A stretch of DNA of 64,000 nt from Spirosoma linguale DSM 74 (GCA_000024525.1 CP001769.1:310001-374000), one strand, 5' to 3'; numbered from the stretch's first letter, positions 41,334-51,304 are shown. Made by a program: numbers and translations. The notes: a model not told the origin generated them from the sequence alone.

Positions 41334-43751
41334 TCATTTCATCTTTACAATTGTTACGCCCGCACCACCCCGGTCGGCATGTTCATCCTCCATCTTGCCC
41401 ACCTGCTTGTAGCCACGCAGGTGATTACGGACGAGCGTTCGCAGAATGCCATCGCCTTTACCATGAACGATGCGCAGCTCAGGGTAACCGAGCATGAGGG
41501 CATCATCGAAAAAACGATCCACTTCGCCGAGGGCTTCTTCGCCACGTTTGCCCCGAATGTCGAGGTTGAAGCTGAAGTTCTGCATCTTCTCGTTCATATC
41601 TACGCCCTGGCTACGAGGACGATCATCGCGCACTTCGGTAGCGGCTGCGAACGTCTTTTTGCTTACTTTTTCGAGCCGGTTCAGCTTAACGTTCGACTTC
41701 AGGTCGCCAATACGAATTTCAGCGTCTTTTCCCCGTATAGCCAGTACTTCGCCAATAGTATTCTGTCCGGCAATTCGTACATAACTTCCTGCCGAGATCA
41801 CGCCATTATCTTTCTCGAATACATCTTCGGCTTGTTTCGGAGTTTCCAGAACGACAGGCTCGGGTTTCAGTTCCTTTTGCTCGAACCGTTCCAGTTCCTG
41901 ACGAACCTGTTTGGTTGTTTCTCGCTCTGCCTTGTTCTCTTTTATTTCCCGGATGGTGTTTTCAATACGCTGATTCGCTTCCTGAACAAGGGCTTTTGCC
42001 TTCTGTTTAGCGTCGTTAACGATCTTTTTCTGGTCGTTATCCAGCCGTTCTTTCAGCGCTGTGTATTCGGCAAGTTGCTGGGCGAGTTTACGCTGGTTTA
42101 TGCCGATTTCGATATTCTTCTCCGAAAAAACGCGCTTTTCAATATCCAGTTCTTTCAGCAACTTTTCAAAATTGACCTGCTGCGTGCCCAGTTTATCTTT
42201 AGCCCGATCTATTACACCTTTGGGAAGGCCGATCTTCTGGGCAATTTCAAAAGCAAATGACGATCCCGGCTGACCGATCTCCAGTTTGTAAAGCGGTTCC
42301 AGGTGTTCACCATCGAAACGCATAGCTCCGTTAATGAGTCCCGGCGTTTTATCGGCCATCACTTTTAGGTTCGTATAGTGCGTGTTAACAACCCCATACG
42401 CCCCCGATTTATTAAGGTCTTCCAGAATCGACTCAGCAATAGCGCCCCCAAGGCCCGGTTCGGTACCGGTTCCGAATTCGTCAATCAGAAAGAGGGTACG
42501 CTTGTTAGCACCGATCAGAAACTGCTTCATCGCCGTTAAGTGCGAAGAGTACGTACTTAGGTCGTTCTCCAGCGATTGCTCATCGCCGATGTCGATGAAG
42601 AGATTCTGGAAAACGCCCATCTCGGCATAATCGGCCATAGGCACCAGCAGGCCGCACTGAAGCATGTACTGAATGAGTCCAATGGTTTTCAACGACACCG
42701 ATTTACCCCCGGCGTTCGGCCCGGAAATAATTAGGATTCGGGCCTTTTCGTCCAGCTTCACGCTCAGCGGCACCACGGTTTTACCCTGTTTTGAAAACGA
42801 TAGGTAGAGCAACGGGTGGCGGGCGTTCGTCCAGTTTACAAGCGGACGTTCGTGCAGTTTTGGCATAATGGCGTCCAACTGAACCGCCAGTTTGGCCTTG
42901 GCGCGAATGAAGTCGATTTGGGCCAGAAAGTTTACGGCTTTTTTGAGATCATCCAGATGGGGCCGAATCTGATCGGTGAGGGCAAGGAGAATCCGGTAGA
43001 TTTCGCGCCGTTCTTCGTACTCCAACTCTCGAATTTCGTTGTTGGCGTCAAATACTTCGGCCGGTTCCAGAAATACGGTTTGCCCGGTCTGTGATTCGTC
43101 GTGGACAAATCCCTTGATTTTTCGTTTGTGTTCAGCGGCAATCGGAATCACGAGCCGCCCCCCACGCACCGTCAGCGACAGGTCGTCGGGAATCCAGCCG
43201 TTTTGACGGGCCTGCCGCAAAATACTGTCCAGCCGTTTGCGCAGATTGGCCTGTTCGCCAATAATACGCCGACGGATGCTGGCTAGTTCAGGCGAAGCCG
43301 AGTCGCGGATATTACCCCGGTCGTCGACAACCCGTTCGAGCGCGTCCGTCAGCTTCTTGTCTACACCGACCGGACCGGCCAGCTCACGCAGAAAGGGGAA
43401 ATTGTTATCCTCTTCCCGTTTGGACAAGAAGCGCAGACAGTCCTGAATGGTCCGAAGGGCGAGTTTCAGGTCAAAGAATTCGGCTTCCGTCAGGGCTAAT
43501 CCTTCCACGCGGGCCCGGCTCAAATGCGGGCGAACGTCGATGTAGTTGCTCGTCGGGAAATCCGGCTCATACTGAACGATCTGCTTGAATTCGGTCGTTT
43601 GCCGAAGCAGTTTATCAATGAGCTGGACATTATCGGTAAAGCGAATCTTCTCAACGTAGTCCTGCCCCAGTGGACTGACACAGGCTTCTTTGAGCCGTTC
43701 GCGAATGGTATCGAAACCTAGCTTGTTTTCTAAGGTATTGGGATAAAGCAT
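41334..43751 (-). CDS. mutS2: MutS2 family ATPase/nuclease with Smr domain
   Basis: With the ATG at 43751 the protein has 805 residues. It belongs to the MutS2 (RqcU) family, which acts on branched DNA and, in Bacillus, on collided ribosomes. Features: MutS-like lever and clamp region, ATPase with Walker A ISGPNAGGKSVSLKTIG, Walker B FLIDEFGTGTEPGLGGAIAE, a coiled-coil (Lys/Glu/Gln-rich, about 510-640), and a C-terminal Smr domain with LDIRGKRGEEALGEVDRF and LRIVHGKGDGILRTLVRNHL. A frame start at 43817 is less likely. An RqcH-like gene lies 15 kb away. Confidence 0.93.
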   Translation of the reverse strand: MLYPNTLENKLGFDTIRERLKEACVSPLGQDYVEKIRFTDNVQLIDKLLRQTTEFKQIVQYEPDFPTSNYIDVRPHLSRARVEGLALTEAEFFDLKLALRTIQDCLRFLSKREEDNNFPFLRELAGPVGVDKKLTDALERVVDDRGNIRDSASPELASIRRRIIGEQANLRKRLDSILRQARQNGWIPDDLSLTVRGGRLVIPIAAEHKRKIKGFVHDESQTGQTVFLEPAEVFDANNEIRELEYEERREIYRILLALTDQIRPHLDDLKKAVNFLAQIDFIRAKAKLAVQLDAIMPKLHERPLVNWTNARHPLLYLSFSKQGKTVVPLSVKLDEKARILIISGPNAGGKSVSLKTIGLIQYMLQCGLLVPMADYAEMGVFQNLFIDIGDEQSLENDLSTYSSHLTAMKQFLIGANKRTLFLIDEFGTGTEPGLGGAIAESILEDLNKSGAYGVVNTHYTNLKVMADKTPGLINGAMRFDGEHLEPLYKLEIGQPGSSFAFEIAQKIGLPKGVIDRAKDKLGTQQVNFEKLLKELDIEKRVFSEKNIEIGINQRKLAQQLAEYTALKERLDNDQKKIVNDAKQKAKALVQEANQRIENTIREIKENKAERETTKQVRQELERFEQKELKPEPVVLETPKQAEDVFEKDNGVISAGSYVRIAGQNTIGEVLAIRGKDAEIRIGDLKSNVKLNRLEKVSKKTFAAATEVRDDRPRSQGVDMNEKMQNFSFNLDIRGKRGEEALGEVDRFFDDALMLGYPELRIVHGKGDGILRTLVRNHLRGYKQVGKMEDEHADRGGAGVTIVKMK

Positions 43752-43871
43752 TATATAAAGTCGCCCCTGCCAGGCCGACCAATGGAAAGAATAGGCTAAA
43801 GTAGTGATTACCACCAACCCAACCAGGATGGTGTTATATGAATAACAGTAAGGGGAGGCAGTGGGTTCTTT

Positions 43872-44308
43872 TTACTCTTCGTATTCAAGTAATTGATCTG
43901 TTGATATGAAACGATCAAAACCAAGCTTCTTAAGGCCGTCTATCATTCGGCGATCACCTGTCCAGAGGGGGCGTCAAGGTGAATGGCCAAGGCTAAATAG
44001 GGTATATCATTCGGATCAATGTTTTCAAGAAGCCTATTAGCCTGTTGCCAACATATGAAAGGGATATAAGCTTCATTGATAAACTCAATGTGGCTGGAGA
44101 ATTCGTACAGTAAGTCGATCAAGGTATCGTCATCAAGACCGCTTAAGTGCTTGATACGCTCTTTGTGTTTAAATAATTCAATCTGGATAAAGTGGCAACT
44201 AACTAAGCGTATAGTTGCAGGTGGGGTGATCAAAATAGAGGCAGCTTTATTACCTGCCGAAATAAGCGCACTGAACAATACGTTGGCATCCACAATGACT
44301 GGACTCAT
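43872..44308 (-). pseudogene. Frameshifted PIN-domain toxin (VapC-like)
   Basis: The frame from ATG 44308 reads 121 residues and stops at 43943. Asp7 in VDANVLF and later acidic residues fit a PIN ribonuclease. After IHLDAP it turns into SGQVIAE-stop. Shifting the frame by one base at the G run 43967-43971 restores LWTGDRRMIDGLKKLGFDR and ISTDQLLEYEE with a stop at 43872. That is the expected PIN C-terminus, including the last catalytic Asp (TGD). One missing base in a C6/G6 run explains it. It may be a true loss, a phase-variable tract or a sequencing error. The gene overlaps its antitoxin by 4 bases. Confidence 0.8.
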
Positions 44309-44511
44309 TGTAAGAACCGTTGTTTATTCTTAATCCACCAATCAGAATTAACGTCCTGTGCCAGGGCTGCTGCCTGCTCATCTGTTCCCTGACGCCCGGC
44401 CAGCATACTCTGTAAGCGAATCTGCCTAAGGAGTTTGTCGAGAACCCTGGCATCTACATCAGCTACAGGAATTTTTATAATGTATTGGTCGTCTTGCTGA
44501 AGTATTTCCAT
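44305..44511 (-). CDS. Antitoxin of the PIN toxin
   Basis: This 68-residue protein begins MEILQQDDQYIIKIPVADVDA and ends SDWWIKNKQRFLQ. The WW.KNK.RF end is common in small proteins encoded directly before PIN genes in Bacteroidota. It overlaps the toxin start by 4 bases, so the two are translationally coupled. DNA binding cannot be shown from sequence. With the toxin frameshifted, it may be an orphan antitoxin. Confidence 0.7.
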   Translation of the reverse strand: MEILQQDDQYIIKIPVADVDARVLDKLLRQIRLQSMLAGRQGTDEQAAALAQDVNSDWWIKNKQRFLQ

Positions 44512-44556
44512 ATGGAAAAATACATAATTATACCATCAATTACAATGAAGTAGCCT

Positions 44557-45765
44557 TTATCCATGCAGATGATCCAGTCGTTCCAGCATTTCAAGACAGG
44601 CGCGGCTATTGTGGTAAGGACATTTCCACATGCTGATTTTGTCTTTTCCCACTATGGTATGATCGCCGGTAACGCCCATGTACCATTCGCCGTTCTGGCG
44701 GTCGAGTAAGTACTTCTTTGTGAATTCCCAGCTTTTTATGGACTTGTCCAGAAACGGCTTCTCGTGTGTGAGCTGGTAAGCATTCATGAACCCAACCATG
44801 GCTTCGGCCAGTACCCACCACGAACGTTCTTTGTTGAGGTGGCCGTCAGGCTCCAGTTCGTAGTTCATTCCCCCGTCGGTTGGGTCGTAACCGGTGGAGG
44901 CTGCCCGCGCCATTTTTACCCCAATGTGCTGAAACGCTTTTTGCAATGGCTTATCGGCTGGATTTTTGGCGGCCAGCAAATCGGCGGCTTCGGGGAGCAG
45001 CCAGGAGGCTTCGATGTCGTGACCGTAAGAAACGGCCGTCCGCCGGACTTTCCAGTTCATGTCCATAAACAGATTCATGCGGTAAGTTGTCGGGTCGATG
45101 ATATGAATCTGAAACATGTGCAGCATACCGCGCATCTGCTCAGCCACGGATTTGTCGGGCCAAACATGATACAGACACGTGAACGACTCCAGAATGTGGA
45201 GGTGCGTGTTCATCGTCTTTATTTCCTGATTATCGTATTTGCTGATAATGTAATCGGTGGCGGGCGACCAGTCGCGGGCGAGAGCTTCTACAAACCCGCC
45301 TTTCTTGGGATCGTACGCGTGCTTCACCATATTTTGAAATACCTCTTTGGCCAGAGCAAGCGCGGGTTCCGATTTGGTGGCACGAACGTACTCACTGAGC
45401 CCATAGAGCGTAAATGCCTGTCCGTAGAGATGCTTGAGGGCATTTTTAGGCTTGCCGGTTGCATCCACCGACCAGTAGATTCCGCCGTATTCGGGGTCGA
45501 CAAAGTACGTCTTGATGTATTGAAAAGCCTGATCGGCAATGGAGCGATACTCTTCGTGCTGCGTCTCCCGGAGGGCCGCCGAGAAGGTCCACAAGATGCG
45601 GGCATTCAAAACGATACCTTTTTCGGCGTTTGGGTCGGGCTGGTTTTGGTAATTGACCCGGCCGTAGAAACCACCATGCACAGGATCGGGCGCGTAGCGG
45701 GTCCAATAAGCAAGTATGTCCTTATGTTCCTGCCGCAGTTCGGCGCGAAGTTGCTTTAAGTCCAT
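44557..45765 (-). CDS. Cellobiose 2-epimerase-like AGE family epimerase
   Basis: The 402-residue (alpha/alpha)6-barrel enzyme is of the N-acylglucosamine 2-epimerase superfamily. The cellobiose 2-epimerase type is suggested by WTRYAPDPVHGGFYGRVNY, LNARILWTFSAALRE, EYGGIYWSVDATGKP, NTHLHILESFTCLYHVWPD, RTAVSYGHDIEASWLLPEAAD and EARSWWVLAEAMVGF-like KERSWWVLAEAMV, with the catalytic His residues in the YGHD and HLHILE segments. It would epimerise the reducing-end glucose of beta-1,4 disaccharides to mannose. The ATG at 45765 fits better than a TTG at 45774. A degenerate copy of its 5' end lies at 51881-51942, so it was part of a duplicated locus. Confidence 0.85.
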   Translation of the reverse strand: MDLKQLRAELRQEHKDILAYWTRYAPDPVHGGFYGRVNYQNQPDPNAEKGIVLNARILWTFSAALRETQHEEYRSIADQAFQYIKTYFVDPEYGGIYWSVDATGKPKNALKHLYGQAFTLYGLSEYVRATKSEPALALAKEVFQNMVKHAYDPKKGGFVEALARDWSPATDYIISKYDNQEIKTMNTHLHILESFTCLYHVWPDKSVAEQMRGMLHMFQIHIIDPTTYRMNLFMDMNWKVRRTAVSYGHDIEASWLLPEAADLLAAKNPADKPLQKAFQHIGVKMARAASTGYDPTDGGMNYELEPDGHLNKERSWWVLAEAMVGFMNAYQLTHEKPFLDKSIKSWEFTKKYLLDRQNGEWYMGVTGDHTIVGKDKISMWKCPYHNSRACLEMLERLDHLHG

Positions 45766-45774
45766 TACGATCAA

Positions 45775-45850
45775 TGATGAGTTATGAATGATGAAAGGGT
45801 GGCGGGCCTACCAACAGAGCCCATTATCTGTCATCATTCATAATTCATCA
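45775..45850. repeat. Inverted repeat, 20-bp arms
   Basis: Arms at 45775-45794 and 45831-45850 pair with one mismatch around a 36-base loop. It lies between the 86-residue ORF and the epimerase gene. Confidence 0.75.
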
Positions 45851-45867
45851 GTCACTCTTTTCTACTG

Positions 45868-46128
45868 TTATTTCCGGCTGCCATTCCGACTATTGCTATG
45901 ACCTGAGTGGCCATGACCTCCGCGTTCGTCAGCAAGTTCGTTTACGCTCTTTGCTTCCACATCGTGATTCTCTTCTTCGCGCTGTACACTCTTGTCCGAA
46001 CTGGTCATTGACCGCTCTCCATGCGGGCGGTCTTTGCCGGTGTCGTGGGCTTCGTAATTACGGGTCCGCTTGTGGTTTGCCTGCAAATCCTTGGAGCCAG
46101 GCTGGTCTGTGGTTTTGTTGTTTGCCAT
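45868..46128 (-). CDS. Small hydrophilic protein of unknown function
   Basis: The 86-residue protein is almost free of hydrophobic residues: Lys, Asp, Glu, His, Ser, Asn and Gly dominate (MANNKTTDQPGSKDLQ, NHKRTRNYEAHDTGKDR, GHGHSGHSNSRNGSRK at the end). It is probably disordered. I recognise no family; stress-related hydrophilic proteins are a loose analogy only. The gene has an ATG start and fits between terminators. It is absent from the second, duplicated locus, where a deletion joins the flanks. Confidence 0.55.
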   Translation of the reverse strand: MANNKTTDQPGSKDLQANHKRTRNYEAHDTGKDRPHGERSMTSSDKSVQREEENHDVEAKSVNELADERGGHGHSGHSNSRNGSRK

Positions 46129-46190
46129 GATAAAGGTCTATTTGTTGAGTAGGCTTTTAACGCATGGCCAATCAAATTGTTTAAACTAAG

Positions 46191-46221
46191 AAAGCCTGAT
46201 CTGCAATGCAGATCAGGCTTT
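46191..46221. terminator. Terminator after susD copy 1
   Basis: Perfect 15-bp arms (46191-46205 and 46207-46221) with a single-base spacer form a tight hairpin 34 bases after the leftward SusD stop. A-rich and T-rich ends support termination of both the SusD transcript and any opposing one. Confidence 0.85.
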
Positions 46222-46254
46222 CCTGTATTGGAATTGACTAAGCAAGCGACTAGC

Positions 46255-48003
46255 TTAATAACCGGGGTTTTGCTTTAGAACATCTTTGCCCTGGATATCG
46301 ATTTGTGCCTGAGGGATAGGCAGGTACTCATCTTTTCCAGCGGTAAATTTAGCTCCGCCCAGGGCTGTTGGAAGCCTTGCCGAAGCGCCTTCATATTGAA
46401 GGTATGCGTTCAGCACGGGTGCGGCAACTCCCCAACGTACGAGGTCGAAGAAACGGTGCCCTTCGTCGCCTAACTCTAAACGACGCTCGAATCGCAGAGC
46501 CGTTGTAGCGGATGCTTTTGTAGCAAATACCGAGGCTGGATACTCCGAAATCACGTAGTTAGCGGCTGGCGTCCCATCAGCCCGTTTTACAAAGCCGTCT
46601 GGATTAGCAGCCCGTTTCCGAACCATGTTTACATAATCCCGTGCTTTCGCTAACGAACCTACCTCAATTTCGGCTTCAGCCGCCATCAGCAATACGTCGG
46701 CATAACGAATGATAGGGAAGTTAAGCGCGGTATAGCCTGGGGTCCATGAGCTATTATCTTGCAGCGAACCCCGGTCCGACTTATAGTAGGTGAACTTTTT
46801 AGGTGAGTAAGGGCCACCACTGGTTTGCAAACGAATCCAGTCGGCACCTGGGTGGTCCTGCCAGTCGAGGTATGGAATACCACGCCGACCCACAGCATGA
46901 TCGAGTCGGGGATCGAGGTTACCTGCATCGGGCGTGAATGGGTCTTTACTCAGAATATTCATATCGTTTTTCACCTGGTTAGCACCGATGTTATACGAGT
47001 TATCGAGTAAAGGCAGTCCAGTGGCGTCGGTACGGAACGAGTTTACGTACTCGAAGCTTGGCTGGTTGAAGCCGCAGCAGTTTCCTGGGCCGTTCGGTCC
47101 TGTGTTGTATGGGTAGTTCAGGTCGAACTCCGGGTTAGCATTATTGACGTTACCGGTATTTGCAGCCGCCTGAATGGCGAATACAGATTCTTCGTTATTG
47201 TCATTCGTAGCTCTATACAGGTCGGCGTATTTGGCTACCAGGCCATATTTCTTACCATTAGACGTTTTGCCATTGGCAATGATAAGATCAAATAATGTTT
47301 TGGCATCTGTGAATTTTTTCTGATACAGATACGTCTTGGCCAATTGCGCGGCAGCAGCCCATTTATTTACCCGGCCCACCGCCGATTGTGTTTCGGGGAG
47401 GTTTTCATAGGCAAACTTAATATCGGCTTCAATTTTGGGCCATAGGTCCGTGTTGTTCGGTACTTTTTCAATTCCCGTTCCATAGTCTACCGTCTCATCA
47501 ATATACGGGGCCATGTTATAGAGACGCTTCAGATCGAAGTAGTAGAGGCCGCGCAGAAAACGTGTTTCAGCAGTGATACGGATTTTGTCGGCGGCAGATA
47601 CATCGGAGCCAGCCGTAGCCAAAAGTCGCAGGGTTGAATTCGCGCGTGAAATACCTTCATATTTCCGGGCCCATGTACCGGCCACATCACCCGTTGGAAT
47701 AGTCTCGAAGCGCTGTATAGGTACGAAGTTCGTGCCATCGCCAAAGTCGGTGCCTTTATTGGCATCGCCACCCCGTATGCCACCCCACACCCAGTTGGCA
47801 AACGAAGCATTTCGGTCTCCCCGGCCATTAAGTAGTGAATAAACAGAAACCAGCGAACCTTCAATGGCTGCTTTTGTATTAAGCTGGGCAACACTCAATT
47901 GCCCCGTTACGGGCACCTCCAGGAAGGTATCCTTACAGGCAACTCCCACCAGCGATATCGCTGCGGTAGAGCCAAGAATGAGAACTTGTTTTTTAAGATT
48001 CAT
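46255..48003 (-). CDS. SusD/RagB family lipoprotein, copy 1
   Basis: The 582-residue surface lipoprotein caps a SusC-type transporter and captures oligosaccharides. The ATG at 48003 gives the lipoprotein signal MNLKKQVLILGSTAAISLVGVAC. Family segments include NSTLRLL, ETRFLRGLYYFDLKRLY, NKWAAAAQLAKTYLYQKKFTDAK (TPR-like helices) and RYADVLLMAAEAEIEVG, ending RRLELGDEGHRFFDLVRWG ... EYLPIPQAQID. It is encoded 13 bases after susC copy 1. It aligns along its length with the SusD at 52058-53806. Confidence 0.94.
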   Translation of the reverse strand: MNLKKQVLILGSTAAISLVGVACKDTFLEVPVTGQLSVAQLNTKAAIEGSLVSVYSLLNGRGDRNASFANWVWGGIRGGDANKGTDFGDGTNFVPIQRFETIPTGDVAGTWARKYEGISRANSTLRLLATAGSDVSAADKIRITAETRFLRGLYYFDLKRLYNMAPYIDETVDYGTGIEKVPNNTDLWPKIEADIKFAYENLPETQSAVGRVNKWAAAAQLAKTYLYQKKFTDAKTLFDLIIANGKTSNGKKYGLVAKYADLYRATNDNNEESVFAIQAAANTGNVNNANPEFDLNYPYNTGPNGPGNCCGFNQPSFEYVNSFRTDATGLPLLDNSYNIGANQVKNDMNILSKDPFTPDAGNLDPRLDHAVGRRGIPYLDWQDHPGADWIRLQTSGGPYSPKKFTYYKSDRGSLQDNSSWTPGYTALNFPIIRYADVLLMAAEAEIEVGSLAKARDYVNMVRKRAANPDGFVKRADGTPAANYVISEYPASVFATKASATTALRFERRLELGDEGHRFFDLVRWGVAAPVLNAYLQYEGASARLPTALGGAKFTAGKDEYLPIPQAQIDIQGKDVLKQNPGY

Positions 48004-48016
48004 TTGATGTTTTTGA

Positions 48017-51000
48017 TTAGAAGCCAATGCTCAAACCGCCTGTGAACTGCCGTGTTAAGGGATAGTTACCTACATCGATACCGAAGTTTGTATCGGCGTT
48101 ACCACCTACACCTGGATCTATGCCCGAGTATTTAGTGATCGTGAACAAGTTATTGGTTGAAGCAAATACCCGAAGACGCTGTAGTTTCAGGCGATTCAGG
48201 ATCGAAGCCGGGAAGTTGTACCCGATCGAGAAGTTTTGTAGTCGGAAGTACGAACCATCTTCTACGTAGTAGGAATTCGACTGTCCATTGGTGCTGAAAT
48301 TAGCTGCCGATTCGAAAATGGGTACAGTTGCGTTTGGATTGGGGTTGGTTGGTAACCACGAATCTTTCACGCGGGCACTGATAGCCGCACCGGCAAACGA
48401 GGGGTAGAAATCTGTGAACCACTTCGAGACATTGAAGATTTTGTTGCCGATCGAGGTGTATGCATAGGTTTCAACATCGAAGCCTTTGTATGTAAATCGC
48501 AGGTTTAAGCCACCCGTGAATTTTGGCACCGGGCTACCCAGGAACGTCCGGTCGTCGGCATCAATTTTGCCATCGCCATTGATATCGGCAAAACGGAAAC
48601 GACCCGGAGCTGCTCCGTCCTGTTTGGGAGCAGCGGCAACTTCCTCTTTACTCTGGAAGAGACCCATTGTCTGGTACCCGTAGAAGGACGAGATAGAGTA
48701 ACCCAACTGATTTCGAATCGGGTTGATACCACGGAAACCTGGGTTTACGCTAGTCAGATAAGTCAGGCCGGGAGCCAGATAAACAATCTTATTGCTTAAA
48801 ACACTGGCCGTTACGTTAGCTTCATAGCCTACTTCACCGCCAATTTTTCCTCTGTTAATAATTTGAAGGTCAATGCCTTTGTTGCGCATTTGCCCAATGT
48901 TTACGGATGGGGCAGCCGCGTAGTTACCAATTACGTCAGGAATTGGCACAGGAAAGAGCAAGTCTTTCGTGTCTTTTTGCCAAAGGTCTAAAATGACATC
49001 CAGCTTGCCGTTGAAGAACGTACCATCTAAACCAATGTTGGTCGTAATGGAGCTTTCCCATTTAGCGGATGGGTTACCGATACGTGACCGGTAGTAACCG
49101 TCTACAGTACTGGAGTTGCTGCCGTTGATGTCGTAGGCTGAGTTACCCAGGTTGGCTGTATACAGGTTAAACTGGTTGTTTGGGTCCACGTTGTTTGAGT
49201 TACCCATGATACCGTAACCACCCCGGATTTTCAGGTCGCTAACCCAAGGCAGGTTTTTCATGAACTCTTCACCCGAGATACGCCAGGCTACCGAACCAGC
49301 CGGGAACACACCATAGCGGTTTTGCGCACCAAAGCGGCTCGAACCGTCTCGCCGAACAAGACCCGTTACGATATACTTGTCATTGAACGAGTAGTTTGCC
49401 CGGCCAAAGAGCGAGTAGAAGTTAACGCCCAGACCATAGTTACTACCCACTGTCCGTCCCGTTGAAGATACCGTGTTCAGCGTGATAAAGTTAGGGTCGA
49501 ACGAGAATGGATTTTGTCCGTTACCTGACATGTTACGACTTACGCCCGTATTGAGGGCTTCCTGACCAACTAATACATCGAGTTTATGCAAACCAAACTG
49601 ACGCTTGTAATTAGCTGTATTGGTAAATACGTACGAGAAATTGTAACTGGCATTTTCGTTGTAGCTCGTAGCTGAGTTATTTTCTGAGTTCTCGTACTGA
49701 ATCCGGCCATAGCTCACACCATAGTTGTTGTTGATCTGACCACCGATGCTGGTGCGCAGCGTCAACCCATCAATCGGCTCGTATTCGGCATAGACATTAC
49801 CAAAACCATTGATGTTGAAGTTATTGTTGTTAGCCTGTCCCAAACGGCTGGCGACCGGGTTCCGAGGGTTGTTGAAGCCCTTTGCCGCTGTACCGGCATA
49901 GCCACCAAATTCGTCATAGATCGGAATGATGGAAGGCATACGGTAAGCTAAGTTGAAGTCATTTTCATCCGCAGCAACACCCTGACCACCTGCAGCACCA
50001 CCCTGACCACGAATAGAGAGGTAGGTAAACTGAAGATTTTCACCGATGCGAACACGCTTGGAGAGGTTGAACTCGCTGTTGGCCCGGAAGGTGTACCGCT
50101 TAAAGTCATTTTCAAGCAGAATACCCTGTTGAGTTTGCGCGCTCATACCAATGTAAAAACGACTGTTTTCGCTTCCGCCCGAAAAGCCCAGCGAATGGCG
50201 TTGAAGAGCCGCCTGACGGGTAATGGCTTTGAACCAGTCGGTGCCTTCTTTATTGGCACGTACTACCTGATAAATAGCGCCTGCTGTAGGGTCAACATTG
50301 TATTTAAGTCTTTCTGCCGCCAGATCAACTGTACCTACAACACCTGCCCGGCCACCAACATTGATATAATCGGGAATGACCGGGGTACTGCCTGAGCCAA
50401 ACTGGGGGTGATTATAAATAGGCGCAGTGCCGTTTTGGAACGCGGTGTTCCGGTACTGTTGCCACGTCCAGTCGGCAAACTCCTTCGGGTTCAGGTTATT
50501 AGGACCTTTACCCGGATCTGTTACACCATATTGGCCATCATAGGTAATGCTTAGCCGTTTAGCCGTTTTCGATCCTTTCTTTGTGGTATAAACAATTACA
50601 CCGTTGGCGGCACGCGCTCCATAAATAGAAGCCGAAGCCGCATCCTTCAGTACCGTTGTGGTCTCGATGTCGTCAGGAGCCAAAAAGTTGGTTGAGCCAA
50701 CGGGCACGCCATCAACTACATACAAAGGTTCGTTACCACCAAAAGCACCAAATCCACGAATACGCACCTGACTGGCGGTTCCGGGTTGTCCATTTGTGAT
50801 AACCGTTAACCCCGAAACGCGGCCCTGTAGCTGTTGCTCAACGTTGCCCGAAGGTACAGCCGTCAGCGCACGAGCTTTTACCGTCGAAACAGCACCGGTA
50901 TTATCGCGCTTACTGTCGGTCGTATAACCCGTTACGATAACCTCGTTCAGCGCAGTAGCATCGTCTTCGAGTTTGAAGTTAACAGCAGTACGGTTTCCTA

Positions 51001-51268
51001 CCGTAATTTCCTGCGTTTTGAAGCCAATAGCTGATACCACCAGTACCGGGTTGGCCCCCCGGATATTAAGCGAAAAATCGCCGTTGGCATCGGTCGCAGT
51101 ACCCGTTTGTGTTCCTTTGAGAACCACGTTGGCCCCTGGTATTGGACCATCGGTACCCGTAATTTTACCCGTCACACGCCGGTCTTGGGCAGAGGCCGTT
51201 AAGCCCCAGAGCATTAGTACTGCGCCCAGAAAAGCGGTCTGCAGAAACCTGTAGAGCAATGCTTTCAT
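48017..51268 (-). CDS. SusC/RagA family TonB-dependent transporter, copy 1
   Basis: The 1083-residue outer-membrane importer has a signal peptide to about residue 27 (SAQ), a CarboxypepD_reg-like domain (RVTGKITGTDGPIPGANVVLKG, about 30-110), a TonB-box-like LNEVIVTGY, and the plug (VEQQLQGRVSGLTVITNGQPG ... LYVVDGVPVG ... VLKDAASASIYGARAANGVI). A 22-stranded barrel follows, ending FTGGLSIGF. It works with the following SusD for TonB-driven uptake, probably of oligosaccharides near the epimerase. Its first 130 residues and leader closely resemble copy 2 at 53888-57178. Confidence 0.95.
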   Translation of the reverse strand: MKALLYRFLQTAFLGAVLMLWGLTASAQDRRVTGKITGTDGPIPGANVVLKGTQTGTATDANGDFSLNIRGANPVLVVSAIGFKTQEITVGNRTAVNFKLEDDATALNEVIVTGYTTDSKRDNTGAVSTVKARALTAVPSGNVEQQLQGRVSGLTVITNGQPGTASQVRIRGFGAFGGNEPLYVVDGVPVGSTNFLAPDDIETTTVLKDAASASIYGARAANGVIVYTTKKGSKTAKRLSITYDGQYGVTDPGKGPNNLNPKEFADWTWQQYRNTAFQNGTAPIYNHPQFGSGSTPVIPDYINVGGRAGVVGTVDLAAERLKYNVDPTAGAIYQVVRANKEGTDWFKAITRQAALQRHSLGFSGGSENSRFYIGMSAQTQQGILLENDFKRYTFRANSEFNLSKRVRIGENLQFTYLSIRGQGGAAGGQGVAADENDFNLAYRMPSIIPIYDEFGGYAGTAAKGFNNPRNPVASRLGQANNNNFNINGFGNVYAEYEPIDGLTLRTSIGGQINNNYGVSYGRIQYENSENNSATSYNENASYNFSYVFTNTANYKRQFGLHKLDVLVGQEALNTGVSRNMSGNGQNPFSFDPNFITLNTVSSTGRTVGSNYGLGVNFYSLFGRANYSFNDKYIVTGLVRRDGSSRFGAQNRYGVFPAGSVAWRISGEEFMKNLPWVSDLKIRGGYGIMGNSNNVDPNNQFNLYTANLGNSAYDINGSNSSTVDGYYRSRIGNPSAKWESSITTNIGLDGTFFNGKLDVILDLWQKDTKDLLFPVPIPDVIGNYAAAPSVNIGQMRNKGIDLQIINRGKIGGEVGYEANVTASVLSNKIVYLAPGLTYLTSVNPGFRGINPIRNQLGYSISSFYGYQTMGLFQSKEEVAAAPKQDGAAPGRFRFADINGDGKIDADDRTFLGSPVPKFTGGLNLRFTYKGFDVETYAYTSIGNKIFNVSKWFTDFYPSFAGAAISARVKDSWLPTNPNPNATVPIFESAANFSTNGQSNSYYVEDGSYFRLQNFSIGYNFPASILNRLKLQRLRVFASTNNLFTITKYSGIDPGVGGNADTNFGIDVGNYPLTRQFTGGLSIGF

Positions 51269-51304
51269 GAAGATTAGGTTGGTTAATTATTTAGTTAAAC
51301 GGGT

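Noticed and set aside
41379..42260. 293-codon rightward frame opposite mutS2
   Set aside because: Antisense shadow over the conserved ATPase, coiled-coil and Smr coding region.
44764..45759. 331-codon rightward open frame opposite the epimerase gene
   Set aside because: It is the antisense shadow of the epimerase gene. Its translation shows no domain, while the leftward frame carries the full AGE-family motif set.
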